A DNA stretch of 64,000 nucleotides from Lysobacteraceae bacterium PS02065 (GTDB taxonomy: Bacteria > Pseudomonadota > Gammaproteobacteria > Xanthomonadales > Rhodanobacteraceae): the NCBI GenBank assembly GCA_029959555.1, contig JASCPI010000022.1:1-64000 (forward strand). The letters are read 5' to 3'. The notes below the pieces were generated by a model. It did not search any database. It saw nothing but the letters and a program-made list of their open reading frames with translations, and was not told where the DNA came from. Of the stretch, positions 22,914 through 30,600 are shown in pieces. Positions within the stretch are counted from its first letter, which is position 1. Each line of letters starts with the position of its first letter. The position numbers and the translations under genes are program-made.

Positions 22914-23711
22914 TCAGTCGCGCGCCAGGCCGAGCACGTCGTCCATCGTGTAACGCCCCGCCGTCTTGCCCGCGAGCCAGCGCGCAGCGGCGAGCGCACC
23001 ATGCGCGAAGACGTCACGGTTGGTCGCGCGGTGCACGAGTTCGATGCGTTCGGAATCGCCGACGAACCACACCGCGTGCTCGCCGACGACATCGCCGCCA
23101 CGCAATGCCGCGTAACCGATCTGGCCGTCGACACGCACGCCATTGCGGTCGATCGGTGCCGCCTCGGCCCCCTCACGCGCACGCGACACGCGTCCGCCGA
23201 GCAGCAACGCCGTGCCCGAGGGCGCGTCGCGCTTGTTCCGGTGGTGCGCCTCGAGGATCTCGCAGTCCCATGCGCCGAGCAGCTTCGCGGCCTGCGCGGA
23301 CAGGTGCGCGAGCACGGCGACACCGAGACTGAAGTTCGCGGCGAGCAGGACCGGGATCGAGGCCGCGGCCTCGTCGAGTGCGGCGCGCGAAGCTTCGCCG
23401 AGCCCCGTGGAACCACTCACGAAGGCGCAGCCACGCGAGCGCGCCAGCGCGAGTGCGGCATCGAACGCATCGGGTCCGGTGACATCGAGGATCACGCCGG
23501 CGTCGTCACGCTCATCGAGCGTGGCGCGGTAGGCGAGGTCCGGTGCGGCAGCGCCGAGCGTCCCGGCGAGCGGGTGGCCTTCGAGCGGCGAGCCTCCCCG
23601 CACGAGCGCCGACGTGACCTGCACATCGGGCATGCCCGCGGCGAGACGCAGGATGGCCTGGCCCATGCGTCCGCCGGCACCGTGGACGACGAGGGCGATG
23701 CGCTCGCTCAT
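22914..23711 (-). CDS. dapB: 4-hydroxy-tetrahydrodipicolinate reductase
   Basis: DapB makes tetrahydrodipicolinate for lysine and peptidoglycan synthesis. The 265 residues fit the family. The nucleotide-binding motif is GAGGRMG near the start, and the substrate and catalytic motif is EAHHRNKRDAPSGTAL (His-His and Lys). The ATG at 23711 yields the conserved beginning SERIALVVHGAGG. It converges with the protease gene. In Xanthomonas dapB lies next to carA; here the oxygenase and protease genes separate them. Confidence 0.95.
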   Translation of the reverse strand: MSERIALVVHGAGGRMGQAILRLAAGMPDVQVTSALVRGGSPLEGHPLAGTLGAAAPDLAYRATLDERDDAGVILDVTGPDAFDAALALARSRGCAFVSGSTGLGEASRAALDEAAASIPVLLAANFSLGVAVLAHLSAQAAKLLGAWDCEILEAHHRNKRDAPSGTALLLGGRVSRAREGAEAAPIDRNGVRVDGQIGYAALRGGDVVGEHAVWFVGDSERIELVHRATNRDVFAHGALAAARWLAGKTAGRYTMDDVLGLARD

Positions 23712-23908
23712 GCGGGAATCCGTGCAATCCGAAGAACCCGCATGATCGGCCACGCCTCCGGTTTCGTCCATCGGGGTGCACGATGCACGCATCGCCCCAC
23801 CACACGCCGCAGACGTGACGACCTCACGGCCGAATGCGTGCAAAGGATTCCGCCACGCATACCGACGTGCGATCGAGGCGATACCGTGGTGATGCGGCAA
23901 CGCGGGTC

Positions 23909-23940
23909 ACGGCGGAATCGCCTGCGGCGGTTCCGCCCTG
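23909..23940. repeat. REP-like palindrome, single copy
   Basis: CACGGCGGAATCGCCTGCGG followed by CGGTTCCGCCCTG has the same arms (GGCGGAATCG / CGGTTCCGCC) as the palindromes in the tandem array at 1-667. It lies in the 283-bp gap upstream of dapB, which otherwise shows nothing I recognise. Confidence 0.75.
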
Positions 23941-23994
23941 CTCGTGGCCCCGAAGAGCATTCGCAACGCGCATGCAAGCGCGCGCGCATCCACC

Positions 23995-24540
23995 TCACTC
24001 GCAGCGTTCGAGCCCGTCGAGCAACGTGGCGAGGCGTGAGCCGCGACCGGGACCGAACGCCCATTCGCCACCGTAGACGATGTCGTCGAGCGTCCATGCC
24101 GCATCGGCGGACATGCGCACGAGTTCGTAGGTGTCGCTCCAGCGCACGACGTCGGTCGAGCCCTCGTCGCCGTACCGGAAGCGCATCGTGACACGGGCCG
24201 TATTCCCTTCGACCGTCGCACCGCTGGCGTCGTACGCCTGCGCGCCCTCGAACAGGCTCGAGAACAGGTCGCCCTCGATCAGGGGCGGCTTGTCGGTCGG
24301 ATGCAGGCGGATGCACTCGGCCTGGATCGCGCGCGCGGCATCGAATCGCGCGAGCAGCTTCGGACTCAACCATGGCGCGAGGCGTTGCTGCTGCGCAGGC
24401 TCGGGCAGTCCGCTCGCACGCGAAGCGGCGTAGGCACGGTAGAAGGATTCGGCTCGTGTCGCGGGAGACGTTTCCTCCCTGCCGAAGGCCGCACCGGCGA
24501 GTCCCAGAATGACCAGCCCCGACACCCCGGCAAACCGCAT
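23995..24540 (-). CDS. secreted DUF3828-like hypothetical protein
   Basis: A 181-aa protein with a signal peptide (residues 1-20, ending AGAAFG). The mature part has ESFYRAYAASRASGLP, WLSPKLLARFDAA, then beta strands (ARVTMRFRYG, WSDTYELVR) and DAAWTLDDIVYGGEW, a pattern like the DUF3828/NTF2-like periplasmic proteins. GGGAG precedes the ATG at 24540. It is divergent from lexA with only 60 bp between the two start codons, so it shares the lexA control region and could respond to DNA damage; that is inference. Function unknown. Confidence 0.72.
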   Translation of the reverse strand: MRFAGVSGLVILGLAGAAFGREETSPATRAESFYRAYAASRASGLPEPAQQQRLAPWLSPKLLARFDAARAIQAECIRLHPTDKPPLIEGDLFSSLFEGAQAYDASGATVEGNTARVTMRFRYGDEGSTDVVRWSDTYELVRMSADAAWTLDDIVYGGEWAFGPGRGSRLATLLDGLERCE

Positions 24541-24563
24541 CGCGGACTCCCTGCGAAAAAGAC

Positions 24564-24597
24564 TTGCATCGCCGGGCGTACGTACGTACATTCGTAC
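24564..24597 (+). promoter_or_regulatory. lexA promoter overlapped by a GTAC-N4-GTAC operator
   Basis: TTGCAT (24564-24569), a 17-base spacer and TACATT (24587-24592) form a promoter. The palindrome GTAC-ATTC-GTAC (24586-24597) covers the -10, with two further GTAC words directly before it (24578-24585). This is the type of box described for LexA2 in pseudomonads and xanthomonads (GTAC-N4-GTGC, TGTAC...GTACA) rather than the CTG-N10-CAG box. Predicted transcription start is one or two bases before the ATG. Confidence 0.7.
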
Positions 24598-24600
24598 GCC

Positions 24601-25212
24601 ATGAGCCTCGACGACCTGACTGCCAACCAACGCCGCGTGCTGGAGCATATCCGCGATTATGCCGCCGAGCACGGCCGCCCGCCGACGCTGCGCGAAATCG
24701 CCGAGGCGCTCGGCTTCGCACGGCACAGCTCCGCACAGGACTACGTCGAGGCGCTCGTGCGCAAGGGCGCACTCGAACGCTCGCCGCATCGCGGCCTGCG
24801 CCTGCCTTCCCGCTCGCGGGGGCCGGCGGTGACCATGCTTCCCCTCGTCGGGCGCGTCGCCGCCGGCTCCCCGATCCTCGCCACCGAGAACATCGAAGGC
24901 GAGTTCGGCATCGATGCGAGCCTGTTCCGCCCGAAGCCGGATTACTTCCTGCGCGTCGTCGGCCTCAGCATGCGCGATGCCGGCATCCTCGACGGCGACT
25001 TCATCGCCGTGCACCGCACGAACACCGCCGACGACGGCCGCATCGTCGTCGCGCGCATCGACGAGGACGTCACCGTCAAGACCCTCGAACGCCGCCAGGG
25101 CCGCATCCGCCTGCTGCCGGCGAATCCTGATTTCGCCCCGATCGACGTCGATCCCGAGCGCACTCCGTTCGCGATCGAAGGCCTCTACGTCGGCATGATC
25201 CGGAGAACCTGA
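24601..25212 (+). CDS. lexA: LexA repressor, LexA2-like
   Basis: The SOS repressor cleaves itself when RecA filaments form. The 203 residues have an N-terminal winged helix (TLREIAEALGFARHSSAQDY) and a C-terminal S24 peptidase fold. The cleavage bond is A88-G89 (GRVAAGSP) and the catalytic pair is S123 (VVGLSMRDAG) and K160 (DVTVKTLER). The ATG at 24601 has no ribosome-binding site and is preceded almost directly by the promoter, so the mRNA is probably leaderless. Adjacent imuA and a GTAC-type operator suggest this is the LexA2 paralog that controls the mutagenesis cassette. Confidence 0.93.
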   Translation: MSLDDLTANQRRVLEHIRDYAAEHGRPPTLREIAEALGFARHSSAQDYVEALVRKGALERSPHRGLRLPSRSRGPAVTMLPLVGRVAAGSPILATENIEGEFGIDASLFRPKPDYFLRVVGLSMRDAGILDGDFIAVHRTNTADDGRIVVARIDEDVTVKTLERRQGRIRLLPANPDFAPIDVDPERTPFAIEGLYVGMIRRT

Positions 25213-25214
25213 GC

Positions 25215-25877
25215 ATGGCCGCCGTCCTGACTTCACCGTTCATGGCGTCCCCTGCACGTCCCTCGGGACTCGGCGACGTCCTGCGTCATCCGGGCGTCTG
25301 GCGCGCCGGCAGCGCCTCGCGGGCCGACCTGCGCACGCAGCCGACCGGCAACATCGCGCTCGACGCGCGCCTGCCCGGTGGCGGACTCCCTCTCGGCGCG
25401 CTGACCGAGATCCTCGTCGACCACGACGGGATCGGTGAGCTCGAGCTCGTCATGCCCGCGCTCGCCGCGATGACGCGCGCACGCCGCCGCGTCGCGATGA
25501 TCGCGCCGCCGTACATTCCCTACGCGCCGGCTCTCGCCGCAGCCGGCGTCGACCTCGACCACGTGGTGCGCATCGATGCCGGCACGGCCGATTCGCACTG
25601 GAGCGCCGAGCAATGCCTGCGCGCGGGCTGCTGCGCCGCAGTGCTGCACTGGCTGCCCCAGGTCGACTATCGCCAGCTGCGCCGCCTGCAGCTCGCCGCC
25701 GAAAGCAGTGACGCGCTCGCCATCCTGTTCCGCCCGCTGCACGCCCAGGAACAGTCCAGCCCGGCCGCACTTCGCCTGCGCGTTTCATCTTCCTCTTCAG
25801 GCACTTGCGTCGATATCCTCAAGTGCCGTGGCGATTTCGGCACGACGCGCCGCGAGCCCATCGCACTGCGCGCCTGA
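25215..25877 (+). CDS. imuA: ImuA, SOS mutasome protein
   Basis: A 220-aa RecA-related protein normally encoded with the Y-family polymerase-like ImuB and DnaE2, together causing damage-induced mutagenesis. Family features are IALDARLPGGGLPLGALTEI near residues 48-68 and a degenerate phosphate-loop region (DHDGIGELELVMPALAAMT), so ATP binding is doubtful. It begins 2 bp after the lexA stop codon, so the genes are coupled. No imuB or dnaE2 follows: the next 700 bp are non-coding and the next gene is on the other strand. Confidence 0.85.
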   Translation: MAAVLTSPFMASPARPSGLGDVLRHPGVWRAGSASRADLRTQPTGNIALDARLPGGGLPLGALTEILVDHDGIGELELVMPALAAMTRARRRVAMIAPPYIPYAPALAAAGVDLDHVVRIDAGTADSHWSAEQCLRAGCCAAVLHWLPQVDYRQLRRLQLAAESSDALAILFRPLHAQEQSSPAALRLRVSSSSSGTCVDILKCRGDFGTTRREPIALRA

Positions 25878-25930
25878 GCCATGACACCGACACGCTGCGG
25901 CATCCCGCGCCATTCACGAAGCACTCCGAT

Positions 25931-25962
25931 CACGGTGGAATCGCCTGCGGTTCCACTCTACG
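25931..25962. repeat. REP-like palindrome, diverged copy
   Basis: CACGGTGGAATCGCCTGCGG followed by TTCCACTCTACG is a variant of the GGCGGAATCGCC palindrome with compensating changes in both arms (GGTGGAA / TTCCAC), so the stem is conserved and not only the sequence. Confidence 0.65.
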
Positions 25963-26065
25963 CGCGGAGCGCTGCAACGCCGCGAGTGTGATCACGCGCT
26001 CGTGCAGGACCGAAACCGCGCTGCGGATGTCGTTCCACTCACATCGCCCTTGCAAGCAAGAACCC

Positions 26066-26218
26066 CGTCGCCCCGGCGCAGGCCGGGGCCCAGTGCCTTT
26101 CGATGCCACCTGGGCGTGAATGCGAAACTCGAATGTGAGCCTCGCTGCATCGCGGGACGGGGACCATCCGATCTGCTCCTCAGACAGGCGCCGGGCCCCG
26201 GCCTGCGCCGGGGCGACG
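26066..26218. repeat. REP doublet with perfect 26-bp inverted arms
   Basis: The left arm CGTCGCCCCGGCGCAGGCCG plus GGGCCC (26066-26091) is repeated exactly, inverted, at 26193-26218, with 101 bases between. Each arm is itself a CCCCGGC-GCA-GGCCGGGG palindrome, of a kind widely scattered in intergenic DNA of proteobacteria. The rest of 25878-26609 has no gene that I can support; 26380-26520 is noticeably richer in A and T than the surroundings. Confidence 0.8.
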
Positions 26219-26609
26219 CGTCCCATGGATCGGCACCGCCGCAGGTTGGTGGATCTCGAACGGCACACCCATCGCCCCGAGACGTGCGCTTGCGTAGGGC
26301 TTGGGGCGCAGGCGAGACGGTCTCTACCCGTCGCCGATATCCATTCCAGATGCCCTACCCGCGTTACCCGAACCACGCCTGAGAGACGGAACGGATCTTT
26401 TTGCAGCCGTCACCACGCGGCCTCCCCAGCTCGAAAGAGCCTGAGAAGTGCAGTTAAAACTCTTCACTATCAGACAATTGCGCCTTAAATCTCATGCAGC
26501 TACGTGGCTCGGGACGACGCTGGCGAAGGCTACCTGGACGAGGCGGAGAACCGAATCACCACCGCTCCAACCCGCCCACCGAACGGCCCGCCTGCGCTCG
26601 CAGCCGCCC

Positions 26610-27350
26610 TTACTTGCGCAACACCACCATGCCACCCCGCCAGCGCTTGGCGACGAGCATGAGCCAGCCCATGCCGCCCCAGCGCACGAGGTCGGACAGC
26701 CAGTCCGGCAGGCGCGCGAGCATCGGCATCTCGTACTGGATCATCGCGAGCATCTTGGGCGTCGGGTAGACGCGCGCGCCACGGAAGCCGATCGCACGGG
26801 CCATGCGCACGATGTCGCGGGGCGGCATGTCGCGCTCGGTGACGCCGAACGCATCGACCGCGGCCTTCGAATGCTCCGCCTCGGCATGGCCGACGCCGGG
26901 TTCGATCGTCACGAGCACGCCGCCGGGCTTGAGCGCCTTGTAGACACTGGCCAGCGCGGCGTGCGGATCCTCGGCGTGATGCAACGCGTCGTAGAACACG
27001 GCGGCGTCGAACGTGTCGGCGAAACCGAGCGACTCGTAGTCGCAAACCGTGAACGCGAGGTTGTCCACGCCGGCTGCGGCACGGTTGGCTTCGGCCAGCG
27101 CGATCATGTCCGGCGCGATGTCCTGGCCGGTCACGTCGTAGCCTCGCCGTGCGAAGAACACGCTGGTCCAGCCGCTGCCGCAACCGAGGTCGAGCAGGCG
27201 TGCCGGTGCCGGCGGCAGCGCCATGAACACGCCGCCGAGGTCGGCCAGCATGCGTCCGCAATCGGGATCCGAGAACGGCTTGCCCTGCGCGTGCGCCGCG
27301 CCGATCTCGCCGATGCGTGCGACGTAGTCGATCTCGCCCTGCTTCGCCAT
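26610..27350 (-). CDS. class I SAM-dependent methyltransferase
   Basis: A 246-aa cytoplasmic methyltransferase. The SAM-binding motif is RLLDLGCGSGWTSVFFA (near residue 52), followed by the acidic loop VTGQDIAPDMIALA and the motif IV region FDAAVFYDALHHAEDP. The C-terminus has a hydrophobic stretch (WLSDLVRWGGMGWLMLVA) that might touch membrane. The substrate cannot be inferred; the fold resembles the UbiE/Methyltransf_11 group. The ATG at 27350 follows a GGAA-type ribosome-binding site and lies 14 bp after the ispG stop, so the two are cotranscribed. Confidence 0.82.
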   Translation of the reverse strand: MAKQGEIDYVARIGEIGAAHAQGKPFSDPDCGRMLADLGGVFMALPPAPARLLDLGCGSGWTSVFFARRGYDVTGQDIAPDMIALAEANRAAAGVDNLAFTVCDYESLGFADTFDAAVFYDALHHAEDPHAALASVYKALKPGGVLVTIEPGVGHAEAEHSKAAVDAFGVTERDMPPRDIVRMARAIGFRGARVYPTPKMLAMIQYEMPMLARLPDWLSDLVRWGGMGWLMLVAKRWRGGMVVLRK

Positions 27351-27364
27351 GCGTTCCGGAAACC

Positions 27365-28603
27365 TCAGGCGCGCTGCACGTAGCGGCGCGCGACGTAGTC
27401 CTCGACGACACCGACGAAATCCTGCGCGATCGTGTCGCCACGCAAGGTCATCGCCTTCTGGCCGTCGATGAACACCGGGGCCGCGGGACTCTCGCCCGTA
27501 CCCGGCAGCGAGATGCCGATGTCGGCGTGCTTGGACTCGCCGGGACCGTTGACGATGCACCCCATGACCGCGAGGGTCATGTTCTCGACGCCGTCGTACT
27601 TGAGGCGCCACTCGGGCATCTTCGCGCGCACGTGGTCCTGCACGGTACGCGCGAGTTCCTGGAACAGCGTGCTCGTCGTGCGGCCGCACCCCGGGCACGC
27701 CGTGACCATCGGCGTGAACGCGCGCAGCCCCATGGTCTGCAGCAGCTCCTGGGCGACGACGACCTCGCGCGTACGCGATTCGCCGGGCTCGGGTGTCAGC
27801 GAGATGCGGATCGTGTCGCCGATGCCTTCTTGCAGCAGCACGGCGAGCGCGGCGCTCGAGGCGACGATGCCCTTCGAGCCCATGCCGGCCTCGGTGAGGC
27901 CGAGATGCAGCGCGTAGTCGCAGCGCGCGGCGAGGTCGCGGTAGACCGATATGAGGCCTTGCACGCCCGACACCTTGCACGAGAGCACGATGCGCGAGCG
28001 GTCCATGCCGAGTTCCTCGGCACGCTGCGCCGAATCGAGCGCGGAACGGATCAGCGCCTCCTGGGCGACGCGCGCGGCGTCCCAGGGTTCTGCGCGTGCG
28101 TTGTTCTCGTCCATCATCGCCGCGATCATCGACGGATCGAGCGATCCCCAGTTGACGCCGATGCGCACGGGCTTGTCGTGGCGCAACGCGGTCTCGATGA
28201 TCGTCGAGAACTGGATGTCCTTCTTCTTGCCGAAGCCGACATTGCCGGGGTTGATGCGGTACTTGGCCAGCGCCTCGGCGGCAGCGGGCTCGTCGGCCAG
28301 CAGCTGGTGGCCGTTGTAGTGGAAGTCGCCGATCAGCGGCACGCTCGAACCCATCATCGCGAGGCGGTCGCGGATGCGCGGCACCGCGGCGGCGGCCTCG
28401 GGCGTGTTGACCGTGAGGCGCACGAGTTCGGAGCCGGCGCGCGCGAGTTCGGCGACCTGCTTGGTCGTCGCGACGATGTCGGCGGTGTCGGTGTTGGTCA
28501 TCGACTGCACGACGACCGGGGCCGCGCCGCCGACGAGGGTCGGGCCGATGCGGACGCCGACGCTGCCGCGACGCGGGACGATGCCAGGAATGGGAGACGT
28601 CAT
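27365..28603 (-). CDS. ispG: 4-hydroxy-3-methylbut-2-enyl-diphosphate synthase IspG (GcpE)
   Basis: IspG is the [4Fe-4S] enzyme of the MEP isoprenoid pathway. The 412-aa product has the TIM-barrel start ([20 protein letters not shown]) and the C-terminal iron-sulfur domain with cluster cysteines in ACPGCGRT and [10 protein letters not shown]. The ATG at 28603 gives the expected beginning ([15 protein letters not shown]). It is followed by the methyltransferase and preceded by the 581-aa gene, all on the minus strand. Confidence 0.95.
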   Translation of the reverse strand: MTSPIPGIVPRRGSVGVRIGPTLVGGAAPVVVQSMTNTDTADIVATTKQVAELARAGSELVRLTVNTPEAAAAVPRIRDRLAMMGSSVPLIGDFHYNGHQLLADEPAAAEALAKYRINPGNVGFGKKKDIQFSTIIETALRHDKPVRIGVNWGSLDPSMIAAMMDENNARAEPWDAARVAQEALIRSALDSAQRAEELGMDRSRIVLSCKVSGVQGLISVYRDLAARCDYALHLGLTEAGMGSKGIVASSAALAVLLQEGIGDTIRISLTPEPGESRTREVVVAQELLQTMGLRAFTPMVTACPGCGRTTSTLFQELARTVQDHVRAKMPEWRLKYDGVENMTLAVMGCIVNGPGESKHADIGISLPGTGESPAAPVFIDGQKAMTLRGDTIAQDFVGVVEDYVARRYVQRA

Positions 28604-28715
28604 GCTCGGGGACGGCGCACGCGGCGCCCGCAGGAAGGATCGTGATCGGACATGGCGCCGTGCCGGCGCCGGACCCGCCAAGGATACCCGGCGCAGCCGC
28701 GACTGCCCACCGCCC

Positions 28716-30461
28716 TCAGGACGCCGCGGCGCGCGCGTGCAGCGATTCGCCGTCGTCGGAGGCCGGCGATTCGTCGGCGAGGTCGATTCCGGCCAGCGCG
28801 AACTGCAGGTAGGCACCGGCCGATTCCTGCAGGCTCACCTCCTCGGCCTCGACGACGCAGGCCGAGGACAGCCAGCGGTTCGGATCGGCCGGCAGCGTCA
28901 GCTCGATCGACGCCGGCTCGCGCTCGAACAGGCCCGGTACCAGCAGCGACGTGTACGGCGCATCCTCGTCGGCGCGCATCGGCACGAGCAACAGGCCTCG
29001 CGACTCGCCGCCACGCAGGTTGCCGCCGTCGTCGACCGCACAGGCGCCGACCGGCAGCGATCGGCGCGCGAGCAGTCCGATGCCGGCATCGACGCGACTC
29101 TCGTCGTCGATGCGCATCCAGCGGATCACGCCCACCATCCAGTCCGAGATGACGCCCTGCGCGTCGGCGACCGCGAGGCCGACGAGTTCGCCGACCTTGG
29201 CGCGCACCGTCTCGCCGGGCCCGCCACGTTCCCACAACACCCGATACCCGCCGAGCCCCTGGTCGATGACCCTGGCCTGCATGCGCTGGGCGCGCGTCTG
29301 TTCGGCCGATGCGGCCCAGGTCGCGGTACCGTCGCGATCCGACACGCTGATCGCGGTACCGCGCACCTGGCGCATGAAACTGTCGAAATCCTCGTTGCCG
29401 GCGAGCACGAAGTGCAGGTCCTGCAGGCCCAGCACGCTCTGCAGGGCATAACCGCCCGGCAGGCGTGCGTGCTCGCGCTGGCCGTCCGAGGTCCAGCCGT
29501 CGACGAGGCGGCGCACGAGGTCGGCATCGCCCTGCACCGCCGAGCCGCCACGCACGCGGAACGACACCACGCGTACGCTCGACGGCAGGTGCGCGAGCTG
29601 TTCGTCGATGATGCGCAGCAGCGCACCGAGATCGATCGTCAGCACGCCGTCGTTCGCGGCCGTGCGCTCCTCGGGCAGGTAGCCGGGGCCGCGATCGGCC
29701 TCGCAGTCGACCGGGTGCTGGCCGATCGCATCGCTGCCGCCCTTGCGGATCACCGCATGCGGCGCGAACGCGCGTGTCAGCGCGATGAGTTCGAGCAGCT
29801 CGCGCTGGGTGAACCGGTAGGGGTTGGCAAGCGCGAGCAGCATCGCGTGCGCGTAGATCTCGCGTGCACTGGCCGGGCCGTTGGCCTGGTCGTCGATCGT
29901 GCGGTCGTCGAGGCCGAGCGACGCGGCGAAACGGTAGACGTCGTGCAGCGCCTTCCACGCGCCGACCGGCGGCGTGCGGTACAGCAGGTAGGCCTTGTGC
30001 AGGCGCGCGCCGGCATGGTGCAGCGCACGCGCGGCACACAAGGCGACGGCCTTGCCCTTGAGCAGCGGCACGGTGCCGTTCGGCGCGCAGAAGTCGTACA
30101 GCGCCATGCGGTAGCCGGTGGCGAGCTCGGACTGGAACTCCTGGGCGAGGATGCCGAGTTCGGCGCGCTGCGGCGGCAGCGGGAAACTCGTGCCGACGAT
30201 CTGCTTGTCGACGAGGCCGGCGAGCTGGTTGACCGGCGCACGCAGGATCTCGAGCGCGTCGAGTCGCTCCGAGGCGCCGACACGCTGGCCGTTCATCGAA
30301 CGCAGCGCGTCGACGAGAAGGCGCGCCGTCGCGGCGAAGTTGGCGAGCGGCAGGGCCGCGACCCAGGCGCGCACGGCACGCGTCTCGGTCGCGAACGCAT
30401 TGCCACGCGGGGCATGGCGCTCGGGCAGGTCGTGCAGCAGCCGACGATGCAGGTCGCTCAT
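28716..30461 (-). CDS. conserved 581-aa protein with a PilZ-like segment
   Basis: A large soluble protein I do not recognise by name. The N-terminal 300 residues look helical ([54 protein letters not shown]). Around residues 385-480 there is a PilZ-like pattern: an Arg-rich run [20 protein letters not shown] resembles RxxxR followed by DxSxxG (Ser replaced by Gly), then VGELVGL and [12 protein letters not shown] as barrel strands. The family may therefore be a cyclic-di-GMP effector. AAGGAA precedes the ATG at 30461. It precedes ispG by 112 bp. Confidence 0.6.
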   Translation of the reverse strand: MSDLHRRLLHDLPERHAPRGNAFATETRAVRAWVAALPLANFAATARLLVDALRSMNGQRVGASERLDALEILRAPVNQLAGLVDKQIVGTSFPLPPQRAELGILAQEFQSELATGYRMALYDFCAPNGTVPLLKGKAVALCAARALHHAGARLHKAYLLYRTPPVGAWKALHDVYRFAASLGLDDRTIDDQANGPASAREIYAHAMLLALANPYRFTQRELLELIALTRAFAPHAVIRKGGSDAIGQHPVDCEADRGPGYLPEERTAANDGVLTIDLGALLRIIDEQLAHLPSSVRVVSFRVRGGSAVQGDADLVRRLVDGWTSDGQREHARLPGGYALQSVLGLQDLHFVLAGNEDFDSFMRQVRGTAISVSDRDGTATWAASAEQTRAQRMQARVIDQGLGGYRVLWERGGPGETVRAKVGELVGLAVADAQGVISDWMVGVIRWMRIDDESRVDAGIGLLARRSLPVGACAVDDGGNLRGGESRGLLLVPMRADEDAPYTSLLVPGLFEREPASIELTLPADPNRWLSSACVVEAEEVSLQESAGAYLQFALAGIDLADESPASDDGESLHARAAAS

Positions 30462-30600
30462 GGTGGCGTTCCTTTCATGCGGTCCAGTCTAGGCCAGTCC
30501 GATGCCCGTTGTCGCAGCACGATCCGCGCCAACCGGTCGCGACGCGCCAGCAAAACACCAGGACACGATCGATCATGGCGCAGGACGGCGTATGGTCGTC

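Noticed and set aside
26448..27383. Plus-strand coding region before the methyltransferase
   Set aside because: It lies mostly antisense to the methyltransferase and has no domain; the part before 26610 is repeat-bearing spacer.
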